Shown: in pieces, positions 9,657 through 17,666 of the stretch
How positions within the stretch are numbered: the stretch's first letter is position 1
Layout of the letters: the number at the start of each line of letters is the position of its first letter
NCBI GenBank assembly: GCA_025360105.1
Contig: JANYCT010000006.1
Span: forward strand, 1 to 64,000
DNA: 64,000 nucleotides
Direction: 5' to 3'
Source: Actinomycetes bacterium
GTDB taxonomy: Bacteria; Actinomycetota; Acidimicrobiia; Acidimicrobiales; Ilumatobacteraceae
Made by a program: the position numbers and the translations under genes
Notes under the pieces: generated by a model
What the model was told of the DNA's origin: nothing
What the model saw: only the letters and a program-made list of their open reading frames with translations
The model's database searches: none

Positions 9657-10442
9657 ATGGCCAAGATCCTCGATGAGAACCCACGACCGACGCTGAAGGA
9701 TCGCGTCACCAAGGTCAACGGCTCGGTGCAGGGCAGTCAGGTGTGGAACAGTATTTTCCGCCCCGGCAGCATCTTCCGCAAGGGATATACCGACAGCCCG
9801 CGTAACCGGAGTTACGTCATCATGAACTCGGTGCTCTACCACCTGCATCCGGTGAAGGTGAAGCGGCACGCCGTCAAGGTGAGTTACACGCTGTGCCTCG
9901 GCGGTCTTAGCTTCTTCCTGTTCATCTTGCTCACGGTCACGGGCATCTTCTTGATGTTCTTCTACCGGCCAGAGGCAACACAGGCCTGGAACGACATCAA
10001 CAACTTGCAGACCTCGGTGGCGTTCGGGTTGCTGGTGCGCAACATGCACCGATGGGGTGCGCACCTGATGGTGCTCAGCGTGTTCTTGCACATGGCCCGC
10101 GTGTTCTACCACGGTGCCTACAAGACCCCACGTGAGTTCAACTGGGTCATCGGCATGATCCTGCTCACGCTCACCCTGCTTTTGTCGTTCACCGGCTACC
10201 TGCTGCCGTGGGATCAGCTCGCACTCTGGGCCGTGACCGTGGGAACCAACATGATGGGGTACACACCCGTGTTGGGATCACAGGTCAGATTCGTTCTCCT
10301 GGGTGGTGCCGAGATCGGCCCCGAGACCCTCCTGCGATGGTACGTACTGCACGTGCTGTTCTTCCCGTTCATCATCGTCATCTTTATGGCCATCCACTTC
10401 TGGCGGGTCCGTAAAGACGGTGGCATCTCGGGTCCGTTGTGA
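9657..10442 (+). CDS. Cytochrome b6-type subunit (N-terminal cytochrome b)
   Basis: 261 residues, preceded by GAGGAGA. It is the four-helix N-terminal half of cytochrome b. Four heme-b ligands are visible: His131 and His145 (MHRWGAH...FLHMAR) on one helix and His232 and His247 (VLHVLFF...AIHFWR) on another, with the b6-like spacings of 14 and 15. Cys80 lies in CLGG, the position where b6 carries the covalently bound high-spin heme ci, so a third heme is predicted. LPWDQLALWAVTV and GISGPL at the C-terminus also match b6. It oxidises menaquinol together with subunit IV and the Rieske protein. The N-terminus has about 60 extra residues compared with chloroplast b6. Confidence 0.9.
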   Translation: MAKILDENPRPTLKDRVTKVNGSVQGSQVWNSIFRPGSIFRKGYTDSPRNRSYVIMNSVLYHLHPVKVKRHAVKVSYTLCLGGLSFFLFILLTVTGIFLMFFYRPEATQAWNDINNLQTSVAFGLLVRNMHRWGAHLMVLSVFLHMARVFYHGAYKTPREFNWVIGMILLTLTLLLSFTGYLLPWDQLALWAVTVGTNMMGYTPVLGSQVRFVLLGGAEIGPETLLRWYVLHVLFFPFIIVIFMAIHFWRVRKDGGISGPL

Positions 10443-10473
10443 TCGGCCAGTGTGATCGAAGGGTGATGAACTC

Positions 10474-11253
10474 ATGACTGAAATCCCAGAACACCTCCTC
10501 AAGCGGGCGCAGGCCGCCCGTGACAAGGCCGCGGCCGAGGCCGCTCCTGCCGAGCCAGCGGCTGCCGCTGACGCTCCTGCGTCCGATTCGCGTATTCCCG
10601 CGCATCTGCTCGAGCGCAGCCGCGCTGCAAAGGCCAAGACCGAAGGCGGTGCTGAGCCTGCCAGTGGTGGCGGTGGCCTCGCCGTTGCCGAGAAGGTCGC
10701 GGCCGTGGTCGCTGCTCCTGCCGCCGGTGGGGGCATCCCCGTAGGAGCCGGCCCTGGCGGGCATACGCAGCGTCTGCTCACGGTTGTCAAGAGCGGTTCG
10801 ATCCAAGAGGTCAAGGCCGCTCCGGTCGACAAGGTGCACACCTGGCCACACCTGCTCGCTGCCGAATTCGTGGCCGCGTTGGCGTGCACGGCGTTTGTGT
10901 TCGTGTTCAGCGTTTTCGTGAACGCGCCGTTGCTGCAGTACGCAAACATCAACAAGACGCCCAACCCATCGAAGGCGCCGTGGTACTTCCTCGGTCTGCA
11001 GGAACTGCTCACGATGTTCCACCCGATGATCGCTGGTGTGACCATTCCCGGTGTCGGGCTGATCTTGCTCATCCTGTCGCCCTACATCGACAAGAACCCG
11101 TCGAACAAGCCAGAGGATCGCAAGTTCGCAACGTCGCTCATGACGATCTTCCTGATGTTCTGGGCCGTGCTGGTCATCATCGGTTCGTTCTTCCGGGGTC
11201 CCGGATTCAACTTCACGCTCCCGTGGCGTGACGGCATCTTCTTCGAATTGTGA
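10474..11253 (+). CDS. Cytochrome b6f subunit IV-type protein (C-terminal cytochrome b) with IPEHLL tail
   Basis: 259 residues. Residues 1-110 are an Ala/Pro-rich extension holding two copies of a short motif: IPEHLLKR (4-11) and IPAHLLER (41-48). Residues 120-255 form three transmembrane helices like subunit IV. NPSKAPWYFLGLQE around 164-177 is the quinol-oxidation (Qo) loop, but the usual acidic residue of PEWY/PDWY is absent, leaving APWY at 168-171. It completes the split cytochrome b with the upstream b6 gene. The same N-terminal motif starts the divergent cytochrome c at 8409. Confidence 0.87.
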   Translation: MTEIPEHLLKRAQAARDKAAAEAAPAEPAAAADAPASDSRIPAHLLERSRAAKAKTEGGAEPASGGGGLAVAEKVAAVVAAPAAGGGIPVGAGPGGHTQRLLTVVKSGSIQEVKAAPVDKVHTWPHLLAAEFVAALACTAFVFVFSVFVNAPLLQYANINKTPNPSKAPWYFLGLQELLTMFHPMIAGVTIPGVGLILLILSPYIDKNPSNKPEDRKFATSLMTIFLMFWAVLVIIGSFFRGPGFNFTLPWRDGIFFEL

Positions 11254-11262
11254 GGTCATGAC

Positions 11263-12129
11263 ATGAGCTCAGGAGCAGTCATTGGAATTGTTGTCGCGGT
11301 CGTCGTGATCCTCGCGGCCGTGGTGTTCCTCACCGCTGCGCGTCGTACCGACGTGCGCGGTGCCGGCGCGTTGTCACGCGAGACTCGCCGCCGCGATCAG
11401 GCAACCGATGTGTCACTTCCCGATGCGCCAACCGGTCGCGAGGTCGAGAACGCCGCAGCCGCCAAGCGTGGTGCGGGTGCCAGCGTCGTCAAGGCCGACG
11501 AACTCAGTCCCGCCCCCTGGATCGCCCCCGACCCCGATGCCATCGGGTTGTCGCGTCGCAAGTTCTTCAACCGCGCGTACATCGCCCTGATGGGTCTCGG
11601 CCTCGGTGGCTTTGCAGCGGCGAGCTTCGTGGCCTTCCTGTGGCCATCGGGCAAGGGCGGTGGGTTTGGTGGCAAGGTCGGTGCCGGCAAGCTCGACGAC
11701 ATTCTGTTGAACATTCGCCTCAACAACGGCTTCTTCTACCTTCCCGAAGCGCGCACATGGATCACTGCGTATCCGCCCGATGCTGTGCCGAAGGCGAAGA
11801 AAATCTACAACCCGTTGCTGGTCACCGGCATGGAGGCCGGCCTCGTCGCGCTCTACCAGAAGTGTCCGCACCTCGGTTGTCGTGTTCCCGAGTGCAAGAG
11901 CTCACAGTGGTTCGAATGTCCGTGCCACGGCAGCCAGTACAACCGCGTTGGCGAAAAGAAGGCTGGCCCTGCACCGCGTGGTATGGATCGCTTCGTCGTC
12001 TCAGTGAGCAGCACGGGCGATGTCAGCATCGACACGCTCGGCGGCGCCGCGCTGCCCGGTCCGTCGATCGGCACGAATACAACCGGTCAAGAAGCTGAAG
12101 GCCCGCACTGCATCTCGGGCGGAGAGTGA
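11263..12129 (+). CDS. Rieske 2Fe-2S protein of the bc complex
   Basis: 288 residues. Cluster ligands are in CPHLGC (201-206) and CPCHG (219-223). A first transmembrane helix lies at about 6-25. A charged, disordered segment is followed by SRRKFF (97-102) directly before a second helix (about 106-128). This internal twin-arginine motif suggests the Rieske domain is exported folded by the Tat system, as in the multi-helix actinobacterial Rieske proteins. The protein carries electrons from menaquinol to a c-type cytochrome on the outer side. Spacing to neighbours is about 10 bases on either side. Confidence 0.9.
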   Translation: MSSGAVIGIVVAVVVILAAVVFLTAARRTDVRGAGALSRETRRRDQATDVSLPDAPTGREVENAAAAKRGAGASVVKADELSPAPWIAPDPDAIGLSRRKFFNRAYIALMGLGLGGFAAASFVAFLWPSGKGGGFGGKVGAGKLDDILLNIRLNNGFFYLPEARTWITAYPPDAVPKAKKIYNPLLVTGMEAGLVALYQKCPHLGCRVPECKSSQWFECPCHGSQYNRVGEKKAGPAPRGMDRFVVSVSSTGDVSIDTLGGAALPGPSIGTNTTGQEAEGPHCISGGE

Positions 12130-12138
12130 TTTCGCGTC

Positions 12139-13200
12139 ATGTTGGCTAGTACCACGACCAATGTTGCCTACATCATCCTGTTCGTCATTCTGATCGGCTG
12201 GATTCTGTATGCAATGGGTAACCGCAAAAAGGCCCGGCCCGAACTCGGTTCAGAGATCGAGCTTGCGGCCAACCGCAAGGTCTACTACGACGACGAAATC
12301 CTTGAGGGTCGGCGTCTCGAGCGGGTGCAGTTCATCGGTTTGCTGTTCCTCGTCGTGAGCGTCATCGGTCTCCCGCTCTATTGGATTCTCGAACCGGCCC
12401 GACAGGTTGGCGCCAAGGAGTACTCCGTCGAGCGAGCCACCAAGTGGGGCGCCGAGCTCTTCGCGCCCACCGCCAAAGGCGGATTCAACTGTGCGGGTTG
12501 CCACGGCGGCATGACCGCAACGGGCGGTGTGGCCGCGTACGCGATCACGAACCCCAACACCGGTGAGGTCAAAGCCGTCAGTTGGAAAGCGCCAGCGCTC
12601 AACACGATCTTTTATCGCTTCAGCGTCGACGAAGTGGTCTTCATCCTCAACTACGGACGACCATTCTCGCCGATGTCGCCGTGGGGACTTGTCGGCGGCG
12701 GGCCGATGAATGCTCAGCAAATCGAGAACTTGATTGCCTACCTCACGTCGATTCAGTTGCCACGTGTCGGATGTGCTGCGAACGAGCCCGACAACCGAGT
12801 CTGCGCAACGGGCACGCTCGAACCTGCCAAGCAACAAGAGATCACCGATGCCGCGATGGCGGCCGTCAAGGACGGTACCTACAAGTCCTACGGCGAGGCG
12901 TTGTTCAACCTTGATGTGGGTAGCGGTGCCTACTCGTGCGCCCGTTGCCACACACAGGGCTGGAGCTACGGCAATCCGGCTCAACCGGCACAGGGCGCGA
13001 TGGGGCCGAACCTCACCGCTGGGGCAACTGCGTCGCACTTCCCCAGCCAGCAGGATCAGATCAACTTCATCAAGAAGGGATCGGAGCTCGGCAAGAAGTT
13101 CGGACTCCAAGGACAGGGCAGCGGCCGAATGCCGGCCTTTGGCAACCTGCTCACCGATGCTCAGATCAAAGCCATCGTCGAATACGTACGGAGCCTGTGA
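12139..13200 (+). CDS. Diheme membrane cytochrome c of the bc complex
   Basis: 353 residues. Two transmembrane helices (about 9-26 and 64-84) bracket a charged loop. The exported part has two cytochrome c domains with attachment sites CAGCH (118-122) and CARCH (267-271). A diheme cytochrome beside split cytochrome b and Rieske plays the part of QcrC or of the diheme c in some non-photosynthetic b6f-like complexes, taking electrons from the Rieske cluster towards the terminal oxidase. The stop overlaps the next start by one base. No terminal oxidase gene is present in the window. Confidence 0.87.
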   Translation: MLASTTTNVAYIILFVILIGWILYAMGNRKKARPELGSEIELAANRKVYYDDEILEGRRLERVQFIGLLFLVVSVIGLPLYWILEPARQVGAKEYSVERATKWGAELFAPTAKGGFNCAGCHGGMTATGGVAAYAITNPNTGEVKAVSWKAPALNTIFYRFSVDEVVFILNYGRPFSPMSPWGLVGGGPMNAQQIENLIAYLTSIQLPRVGCAANEPDNRVCATGTLEPAKQQEITDAAMAAVKDGTYKSYGEALFNLDVGSGAYSCARCHTQGWSYGNPAQPAQGAMGPNLTAGATASHFPSQQDQINFIKKGSELGKKFGLQGQGSGRMPAFGNLLTDAQIKAIVEYVRSL

Positions 13201-14021
13201 TGAGTGCGCTGCTCGCGATCAACTGGGAGCCGCAGATCCGCGGCATTCTGATCATCATCATCGCCGGTACCGTGCTGTGTGGCTCCACGTTCCTGATCCT
13301 CGGAACCAACATCGGTGCCCGGCTCGGTTTTCTGCTGGCGCTTGCGGGCCTTGCCGGCTGGATGATGATGATGGCGCTGATGTGGTGGGCATTCGGTATC
13401 GGTTTGAAGGGCGCTGAGCCCACGTGGAAACCCGTTCCGAATACGTCGATACTGCTCGACCCCGGCGCGATCTACTCGGCCGGGGTCGTGACCGCGCCGG
13501 TCAACGTCGCGGCCGACGCACCATTTCCCGATCAGGCAGCGGCCATTCGCCGAAGTCTCACCGACAATGGCTGGCGCCAGCTCAGCGAGTCCGATTCGAG
13601 CTTTGGCCAATCGGCGTCGGCCGCTGGTGTAGTCATCGAAAAAGATGGCACGCTCAAGGCCGGGCAATACAAAGTCGTCAACGTGTTCGACAAGGGTGGC
13701 GAGCGCTACCCCAAGATCAGCGAGTCCATCGACTTCCTTGCGTTCATGCATAAACCGCACTGGATCGTGGCCGAGGTTGCACCCTTGCTTCCCCAGCGAG
13801 TCGAACCAGGCCGCGCCCCAGCACGTGCCGAACTCGATGCCACCCAACCACATCGTTACGTGTACATGATTCGCGATCTCGGTAACAAGCGCGTGCCTGC
13901 CGCGTTGATCGCGTTCGGTTCGGCCATCGTGTTCTTCGCTTGCGCCTACCTACTTCACATCCGCGACCGCCGCGTCGTCGCCAACCGTTCCGCCGGCCTT
14001 GCGGTTCCGGCGCAGGCGTAG
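13200..14021 (+). CDS. Membrane protein of unknown function between the bc and nuo genes
   Basis: 273 residues from ATG 13200, overlapping the diheme cytochrome stop by one base. Two or three hydrophobic helices (about 14-70) include a run of methionines and tryptophans. A soluble domain (about 75-230) without a known motif follows, then a final helix (about 237-257). It is coupled to the bc genes upstream and lies three bases before nuoA, so it belongs to the respiratory operon. It may be an assembly or structural subunit. No family was recognised. Confidence 0.75.
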   Translation: MSALLAINWEPQIRGILIIIIAGTVLCGSTFLILGTNIGARLGFLLALAGLAGWMMMMALMWWAFGIGLKGAEPTWKPVPNTSILLDPGAIYSAGVVTAPVNVAADAPFPDQAAAIRRSLTDNGWRQLSESDSSFGQSASAAGVVIEKDGTLKAGQYKVVNVFDKGGERYPKISESIDFLAFMHKPHWIVAEVAPLLPQRVEPGRAPARAELDATQPHRYVYMIRDLGNKRVPAALIAFGSAIVFFACAYLLHIRDRRVVANRSAGLAVPAQA

Positions 14022-14024
14022 CTC

Positions 14025-14486
14025 ATGGGCCAATACCTGCCCGTCGTCTGCCTGATGATCCTGGCCATTCTCTTCGGCGTGGTCAGCTTCGTTGCCTCGC
14101 GGCTACTCGCTCCAAGACGGCCATCAGCGGCGAAGCAGGCACCGTACGAATGTGGCATCGTTCCTGGGCGCGAGCTTCCTGAGCGTTTCCCCGTCAGCTT
14201 CTACATCGTGGCGATGTTGTTCGTGATGTTTGATATCGAAATCATTTTCATCTACCCGTACGCGGTGTCGCGACAAGAGCTCGGGTCCTTCGGGTTCTGG
14301 GAGATGATCGCGTTCACCGCAGTGTTCTTCGCAGCGTTTGTGTATGTGGTTGCTCGAGGAGCGCTCGATTGGGGTCCGGTGCACAAGTACCGTCGCCTCG
14401 ATAGCGCCGTATCCGCCGAGCGCACACTGAGCAGCACGATCCGGCGCGTTGGCACCGAAGGTCGTCTCGACGAGAAAGCAGCCTGA
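14025..14486 (+). CDS. nuoA: NADH-quinone oxidoreductase subunit A (complex I, set 1)
   Basis: 153 residues with three transmembrane helices. The signature segment PYECGI is followed by the loop and helix containing [20 protein letters not shown], with the acidic residues of the ND3 helix. ND3/NuoA lies at the junction of membrane and peripheral arms, near the quinone channel. It begins a run of 14 tightly spaced or overlapping nuo genes (14025-29263). The bc-complex genes end three bases upstream, so quinone-reducing and quinol-oxidising enzymes may share one transcript. Confidence 0.93.
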   Translation: MGQYLPVVCLMILAILFGVVSFVASRLLAPRRPSAAKQAPYECGIVPGRELPERFPVSFYIVAMLFVMFDIEIIFIYPYAVSRQELGSFGFWEMIAFTAVFFAAFVYVVARGALDWGPVHKYRRLDSAVSAERTLSSTIRRVGTEGRLDEKAA

Positions 14487-14488
14487 TC

Positions 14489-15076
14489 ATGGGTGCCGTA
14501 CAAGATGTGCTCGACGATGGTCTCGGTGGAATCCAGCACAACGCCCTCACCGGACGCATCGAAGATCTCGTCAAGTGGGCACGGAGTCGCAGCAGCTGGG
14601 GTGCCACCTTCGGACTCGCATGTTGCGCCATCGAGATGATGGGTACGGGCGGCTCGCACTACGACATCAGCCGCTTCGGCATGGAGGTCTTCCGGGCCAG
14701 TCCGCGACAGGCCGACATCATGATCGTCGCAGGCCGGGTGAGTCAGAAGATGGCACCGGTGCTTCGTCAGGTGTACGACCAGATGATGGAGCCCAAGTGG
14801 GTCATCAGCATGGGCGTGTGCGCCAGCAGCGGAGGCATGTTCAACAACTACGCGATCGTGCAGGGCGTCGATCAGATCGTGCCGGTCGACGTTTACGCAC
14901 CCGGCTGTCCTCCAACGCCTGAGACGCTGATCCATGCGATCGAGACGCTGCATCAGCTCATCGAGGACGGCGAGATCATGAGGCGTCGCGCCGCAACCGG
15001 GGCCGGCGCCAACGTGCACATCACCGAAATTCCCGCATCTACCGAGCCCACCCCGGTTCTGCTTGGGCATCGGTGA
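14489..15076 (+). CDS. nuoB: NADH-quinone oxidoreductase subunit B (complex I, set 1)
   Basis: 195 residues, homologous to PSST. Ligands of the terminal cluster N2 are visible: the tandem cysteines in CCAIEMM, the cysteine in [10 protein letters not shown] and the cysteine in PGCPPTPE. The subunit passes electrons from N2 to quinone together with NuoD. About 35 residues after the conserved domain form a variable tail. It starts two bases after nuoA. Confidence 0.93.
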   Translation: MGAVQDVLDDGLGGIQHNALTGRIEDLVKWARSRSSWGATFGLACCAIEMMGTGGSHYDISRFGMEVFRASPRQADIMIVAGRVSQKMAPVLRQVYDQMMEPKWVISMGVCASSGGMFNNYAIVQGVDQIVPVDVYAPGCPPTPETLIHAIETLHQLIEDGEIMRRRAATGAGANVHITEIPASTEPTPVLLGHR

Positions 15077-15079
15077 ACG

Positions 15080-15655
15080 ATGAGCAGCCCCTCTGCGCCC
15101 GAGGCGTCCGCTGACCTTGCGCCCGCTCCTGAGCCAGCTCCCACCCTGCACGGGTTTCCGCTGACCGACAGTCACGGTCAGGCTGTGGCGCACATTCCAC
15201 GCATCGACTACCTCGCGACGATGAAATTGCTCATCGCAGATGGCTATGTCATGGCCGTCGATCTGTGCGGCGTCGACTATCTCACCCATCCCGGGCGCAC
15301 CTTGCCCGAGGGCGTTGCAGCCGAGCGTTTCGAGGTCGTGGTCAATCTTCTCGACGTCGAACACCGGCGCCGATTGCGTGTGCGTGTGCAGGTGCCTGCC
15401 GATGACGCGACCTGCCCAACGCTGTTCGATCTACACCCGGGTACCGAGGCGATGGAGCGCGAGGCCTACGACATGTTCGGTATTGCGTTCCTCAATCATC
15501 CAGACCTCACTCGCATTCTGATGCCCGAAGACTGGGAGGGTCATCCGTTGCGCAAGGACTATGGCGTTGGCGCGATCCCGGTGCAGTTCAGCGCCGACTA
15601 CGTGCGCGATGCGCCCCGTCCGATCGACACCGATGAGGTGACAACGTGGCAGTGA
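15080..15655 (+). CDS. nuoC: NADH-quinone oxidoreductase subunit C (complex I, set 1)
   Basis: 191 residues, homologous to the 30-kDa subunit. The signature EREAYDMFGI is followed by FLNHPDLTRILMPEDWEGHPLRKDY, shown here as a family landmark only in part: HPDLTRILMP and GHPLRKDY. It has no cofactor and binds NuoD in the hydrophilic arm. The first 35 residues are Pro/Ala-rich. The last ten bases overlap the GTG start of nuoD. Confidence 0.92.
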   Translation: MSSPSAPEASADLAPAPEPAPTLHGFPLTDSHGQAVAHIPRIDYLATMKLLIADGYVMAVDLCGVDYLTHPGRTLPEGVAAERFEVVVNLLDVEHRRRLRVRVQVPADDATCPTLFDLHPGTEAMEREAYDMFGIAFLNHPDLTRILMPEDWEGHPLRKDYGVGAIPVQFSADYVRDAPRPIDTDEVTTWQ

Positions 15656-17052
15656 CCGATCACAAGCCAACCGATCAGACCGATGTCCAGCTGGCCGAGG
15701 TGCAGAGCACGCATGCAGCGTTGCTGCACCTCACGAGCGAGGGCGGCCAAGAGCTTCGTCCACGGAGCGAATTGACCGCAAGGGAACTCATGCGCGAGGT
15801 CGGATCAGTGCTCCGACTCAGCGAAGCGGATGCAGCGCGGTTTTCGGCCGACTCGCCGGTGGGTGCCCACCAATACCACGACGATCAAACGATGATCATC
15901 AACATGGGTCCGCAGCATCCCAGCACCCATGGTGTTTTGCGCCTCATGCTCGAGCTACAGGGCGAGACAGTGCTGCGGAGCAAGCCGATCATCGGCTACT
16001 TGCATACCGGCATGGAGAAAACGGGTGAGACCCTGACCTATATGCAGGGTGGAACAAACGTGACGCGCATGGACTATGTGAGTCCGCTCAACAACGAGCT
16101 GGTGTTTTCGCTCGCGGTCGAGAAGCTGCTCGGCATTGATGGTGATATCCCCGACCGAGCCGTGTGGATGCGCATGTTGCTCAGTGAACTGAACCGGATG
16201 AGCAGTCACCTGTTGTTCATGGCCACCAACGGTATGGATCTCGGTGCCGTCAGCATGATGTTGTACGGATGGCGCGAGCGCGAAGAAGTGCTTCGTTTCT
16301 TCCAGAAGGTCACTGGCCTGAGGATGAACCACAACTTCATCCGTCCCGGCGGCCTCGCTGCCGATCTGCCTGCCGGTTGGCGCGATGACGTGCTCGCAAT
16401 TCTCGACATGTTGCCCGAGCGCCTCGCCGAATACGACACGCTCATGACCGGTCAGCCGATCTGGCGCGAACGGCTGCAGGGTGTCGGCGTCATCACTGCG
16501 CAGGAGGCCATGGCGCTGGGTGCCACTGGGCCGATCCTGCGCAGCACGGGTCTGGCCTGGGACCTGCGGCGCGACATGCCGTACCTGCACTACGACGAGA
16601 TGGAGTTCGATGTCATCGTCGGTCAGTACGGCGACTGTTTCGACCGGTTCGCGATCCGGCTGAACGAGATTCGTGAGTCGATGAAGATCGTGCGCCAGAT
16701 TCTCGATCGCATGCCGTCAGGCGACTATCGCATCCAAAACAAAAAGGTCACGCCGCCGCCGCGTGCGCGCATCGACGAATCGATGGAGGCGTTGATCCAC
16801 CACTTCAAGATCTTCACCGAGGGCTTCAAGGTTCCCGAGGGCGAGGTCTACGTGGCCATTGAGAGCCCACGCGGCGAGATCGGTTGCTATATCGCCAGCG
16901 ACGGTTCACCCAAGCCCTATCGCATGCATGTGCGTGCTCCGTCGTTCGTGAACATCCAGACGCTGCCGCACATGATGCGTAACTGCCTGGTCGCCGATGC
17001 GGTGGCCATTATCTCTAGCGTCGATCCTGTGCTCGGAGAGGTGGACAGATGA
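15646..17052 (+). CDS. nuoD: NADH-quinone oxidoreductase subunit D (complex I, set 1)
   Basis: 468 residues, the 49-kDa subunit that forms the quinone-binding pocket. A long N-terminal extension of about 80 residues precedes GPQHPSTHGVLRL (88-100), which carries the quinone-site histidines His91 and His95. In the following loop GYLHTGMEK, Thr121 stands where mitochondrial and E. coli subunits have arginine. HTG is, as far as recalled, usual for actinobacterial NuoD. The C-terminus ends ...GEVDR as usual. The GTG start at 15646 overlaps nuoC. Confidence 0.93.
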   Translation: MAVTDHKPTDQTDVQLAEVQSTHAALLHLTSEGGQELRPRSELTARELMREVGSVLRLSEADAARFSADSPVGAHQYHDDQTMIINMGPQHPSTHGVLRLMLELQGETVLRSKPIIGYLHTGMEKTGETLTYMQGGTNVTRMDYVSPLNNELVFSLAVEKLLGIDGDIPDRAVWMRMLLSELNRMSSHLLFMATNGMDLGAVSMMLYGWREREEVLRFFQKVTGLRMNHNFIRPGGLAADLPAGWRDDVLAILDMLPERLAEYDTLMTGQPIWRERLQGVGVITAQEAMALGATGPILRSTGLAWDLRRDMPYLHYDEMEFDVIVGQYGDCFDRFAIRLNEIRESMKIVRQILDRMPSGDYRIQNKKVTPPPRARIDESMEALIHHFKIFTEGFKVPEGEVYVAIESPRGEIGCYIASDGSPKPYRMHVRAPSFVNIQTLPHMMRNCLVADAVAIISSVDPVLGEVDR

Positions 17053-17666
17053 GTCGTCTCAGCGAGGACAACGTCCGCATCGCGCTCGAGATCATCGGCC
17101 ATTACCCGCGGGCACGGTCCGCCACTATCCCGTTGCTGCATCTTGCACAACAGCAAGACGGTTACGTCACCAACGATGCCATTCGCCACATCGGTGAGCT
17201 TGTGGGTGCCACGTCTGCCGAGGTGCTCGGCACCGCCACGTTCTACGAGATGTTCAAGTTCGAGCCTGTCGGCAAGTACCTGGTCAACATCTGTCGCACG
17301 ATGTCGTGTGCGCTTCTGGGTGGCGACCAACTGATGCATCATGCCGAGCACACGCTCGGTATCAAGGCGGGCAGCACCACACCAGATGGTCTGTTCACGC
17401 TCGAACACGCCGAGTGCCAGGCCGCCTGCACCGAGGCACCCACGCTGCAGGTGAACTACCGCTACCGGTTCCGGGTCACGCCCGAGACTTTCGACGCGCT
17501 CATCGACGACCTGCGCGCCGGTCGCCTCGACAGCGAGATCCCCCCGCATGGCACAGTGTCACGCGTCCGCCAGCGCATCCCCGTCGATCGCGGCGTGGGC
17601 GTGGTAGCTCCCGAAGACGTCACCACCGCACCCTCTTGGATGCTGGCACCCGAGGCTGCGAAATGA
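17049..17666 (+). CDS. nuoE: NADH-quinone oxidoreductase subunit E (complex I, set 1)
   Basis: 205 residues, thioredoxin-fold 24-kDa subunit. Four cysteines bind a 2Fe-2S cluster: NICRTMSCALLGG (C-x4-C) and AECQAACTEAP (C-x3-C). Together with NuoF and NuoG it forms the NADH-oxidising module. The start overlaps the nuoD stop by four bases and the stop overlaps nuoF. About 50 C-terminal residues after the conserved domain are variable. Confidence 0.92.
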   Translation: MSRLSEDNVRIALEIIGHYPRARSATIPLLHLAQQQDGYVTNDAIRHIGELVGATSAEVLGTATFYEMFKFEPVGKYLVNICRTMSCALLGGDQLMHHAEHTLGIKAGSTTPDGLFTLEHAECQAACTEAPTLQVNYRYRFRVTPETFDALIDDLRAGRLDSEIPPHGTVSRVRQRIPVDRGVGVVAPEDVTTAPSWMLAPEAAK

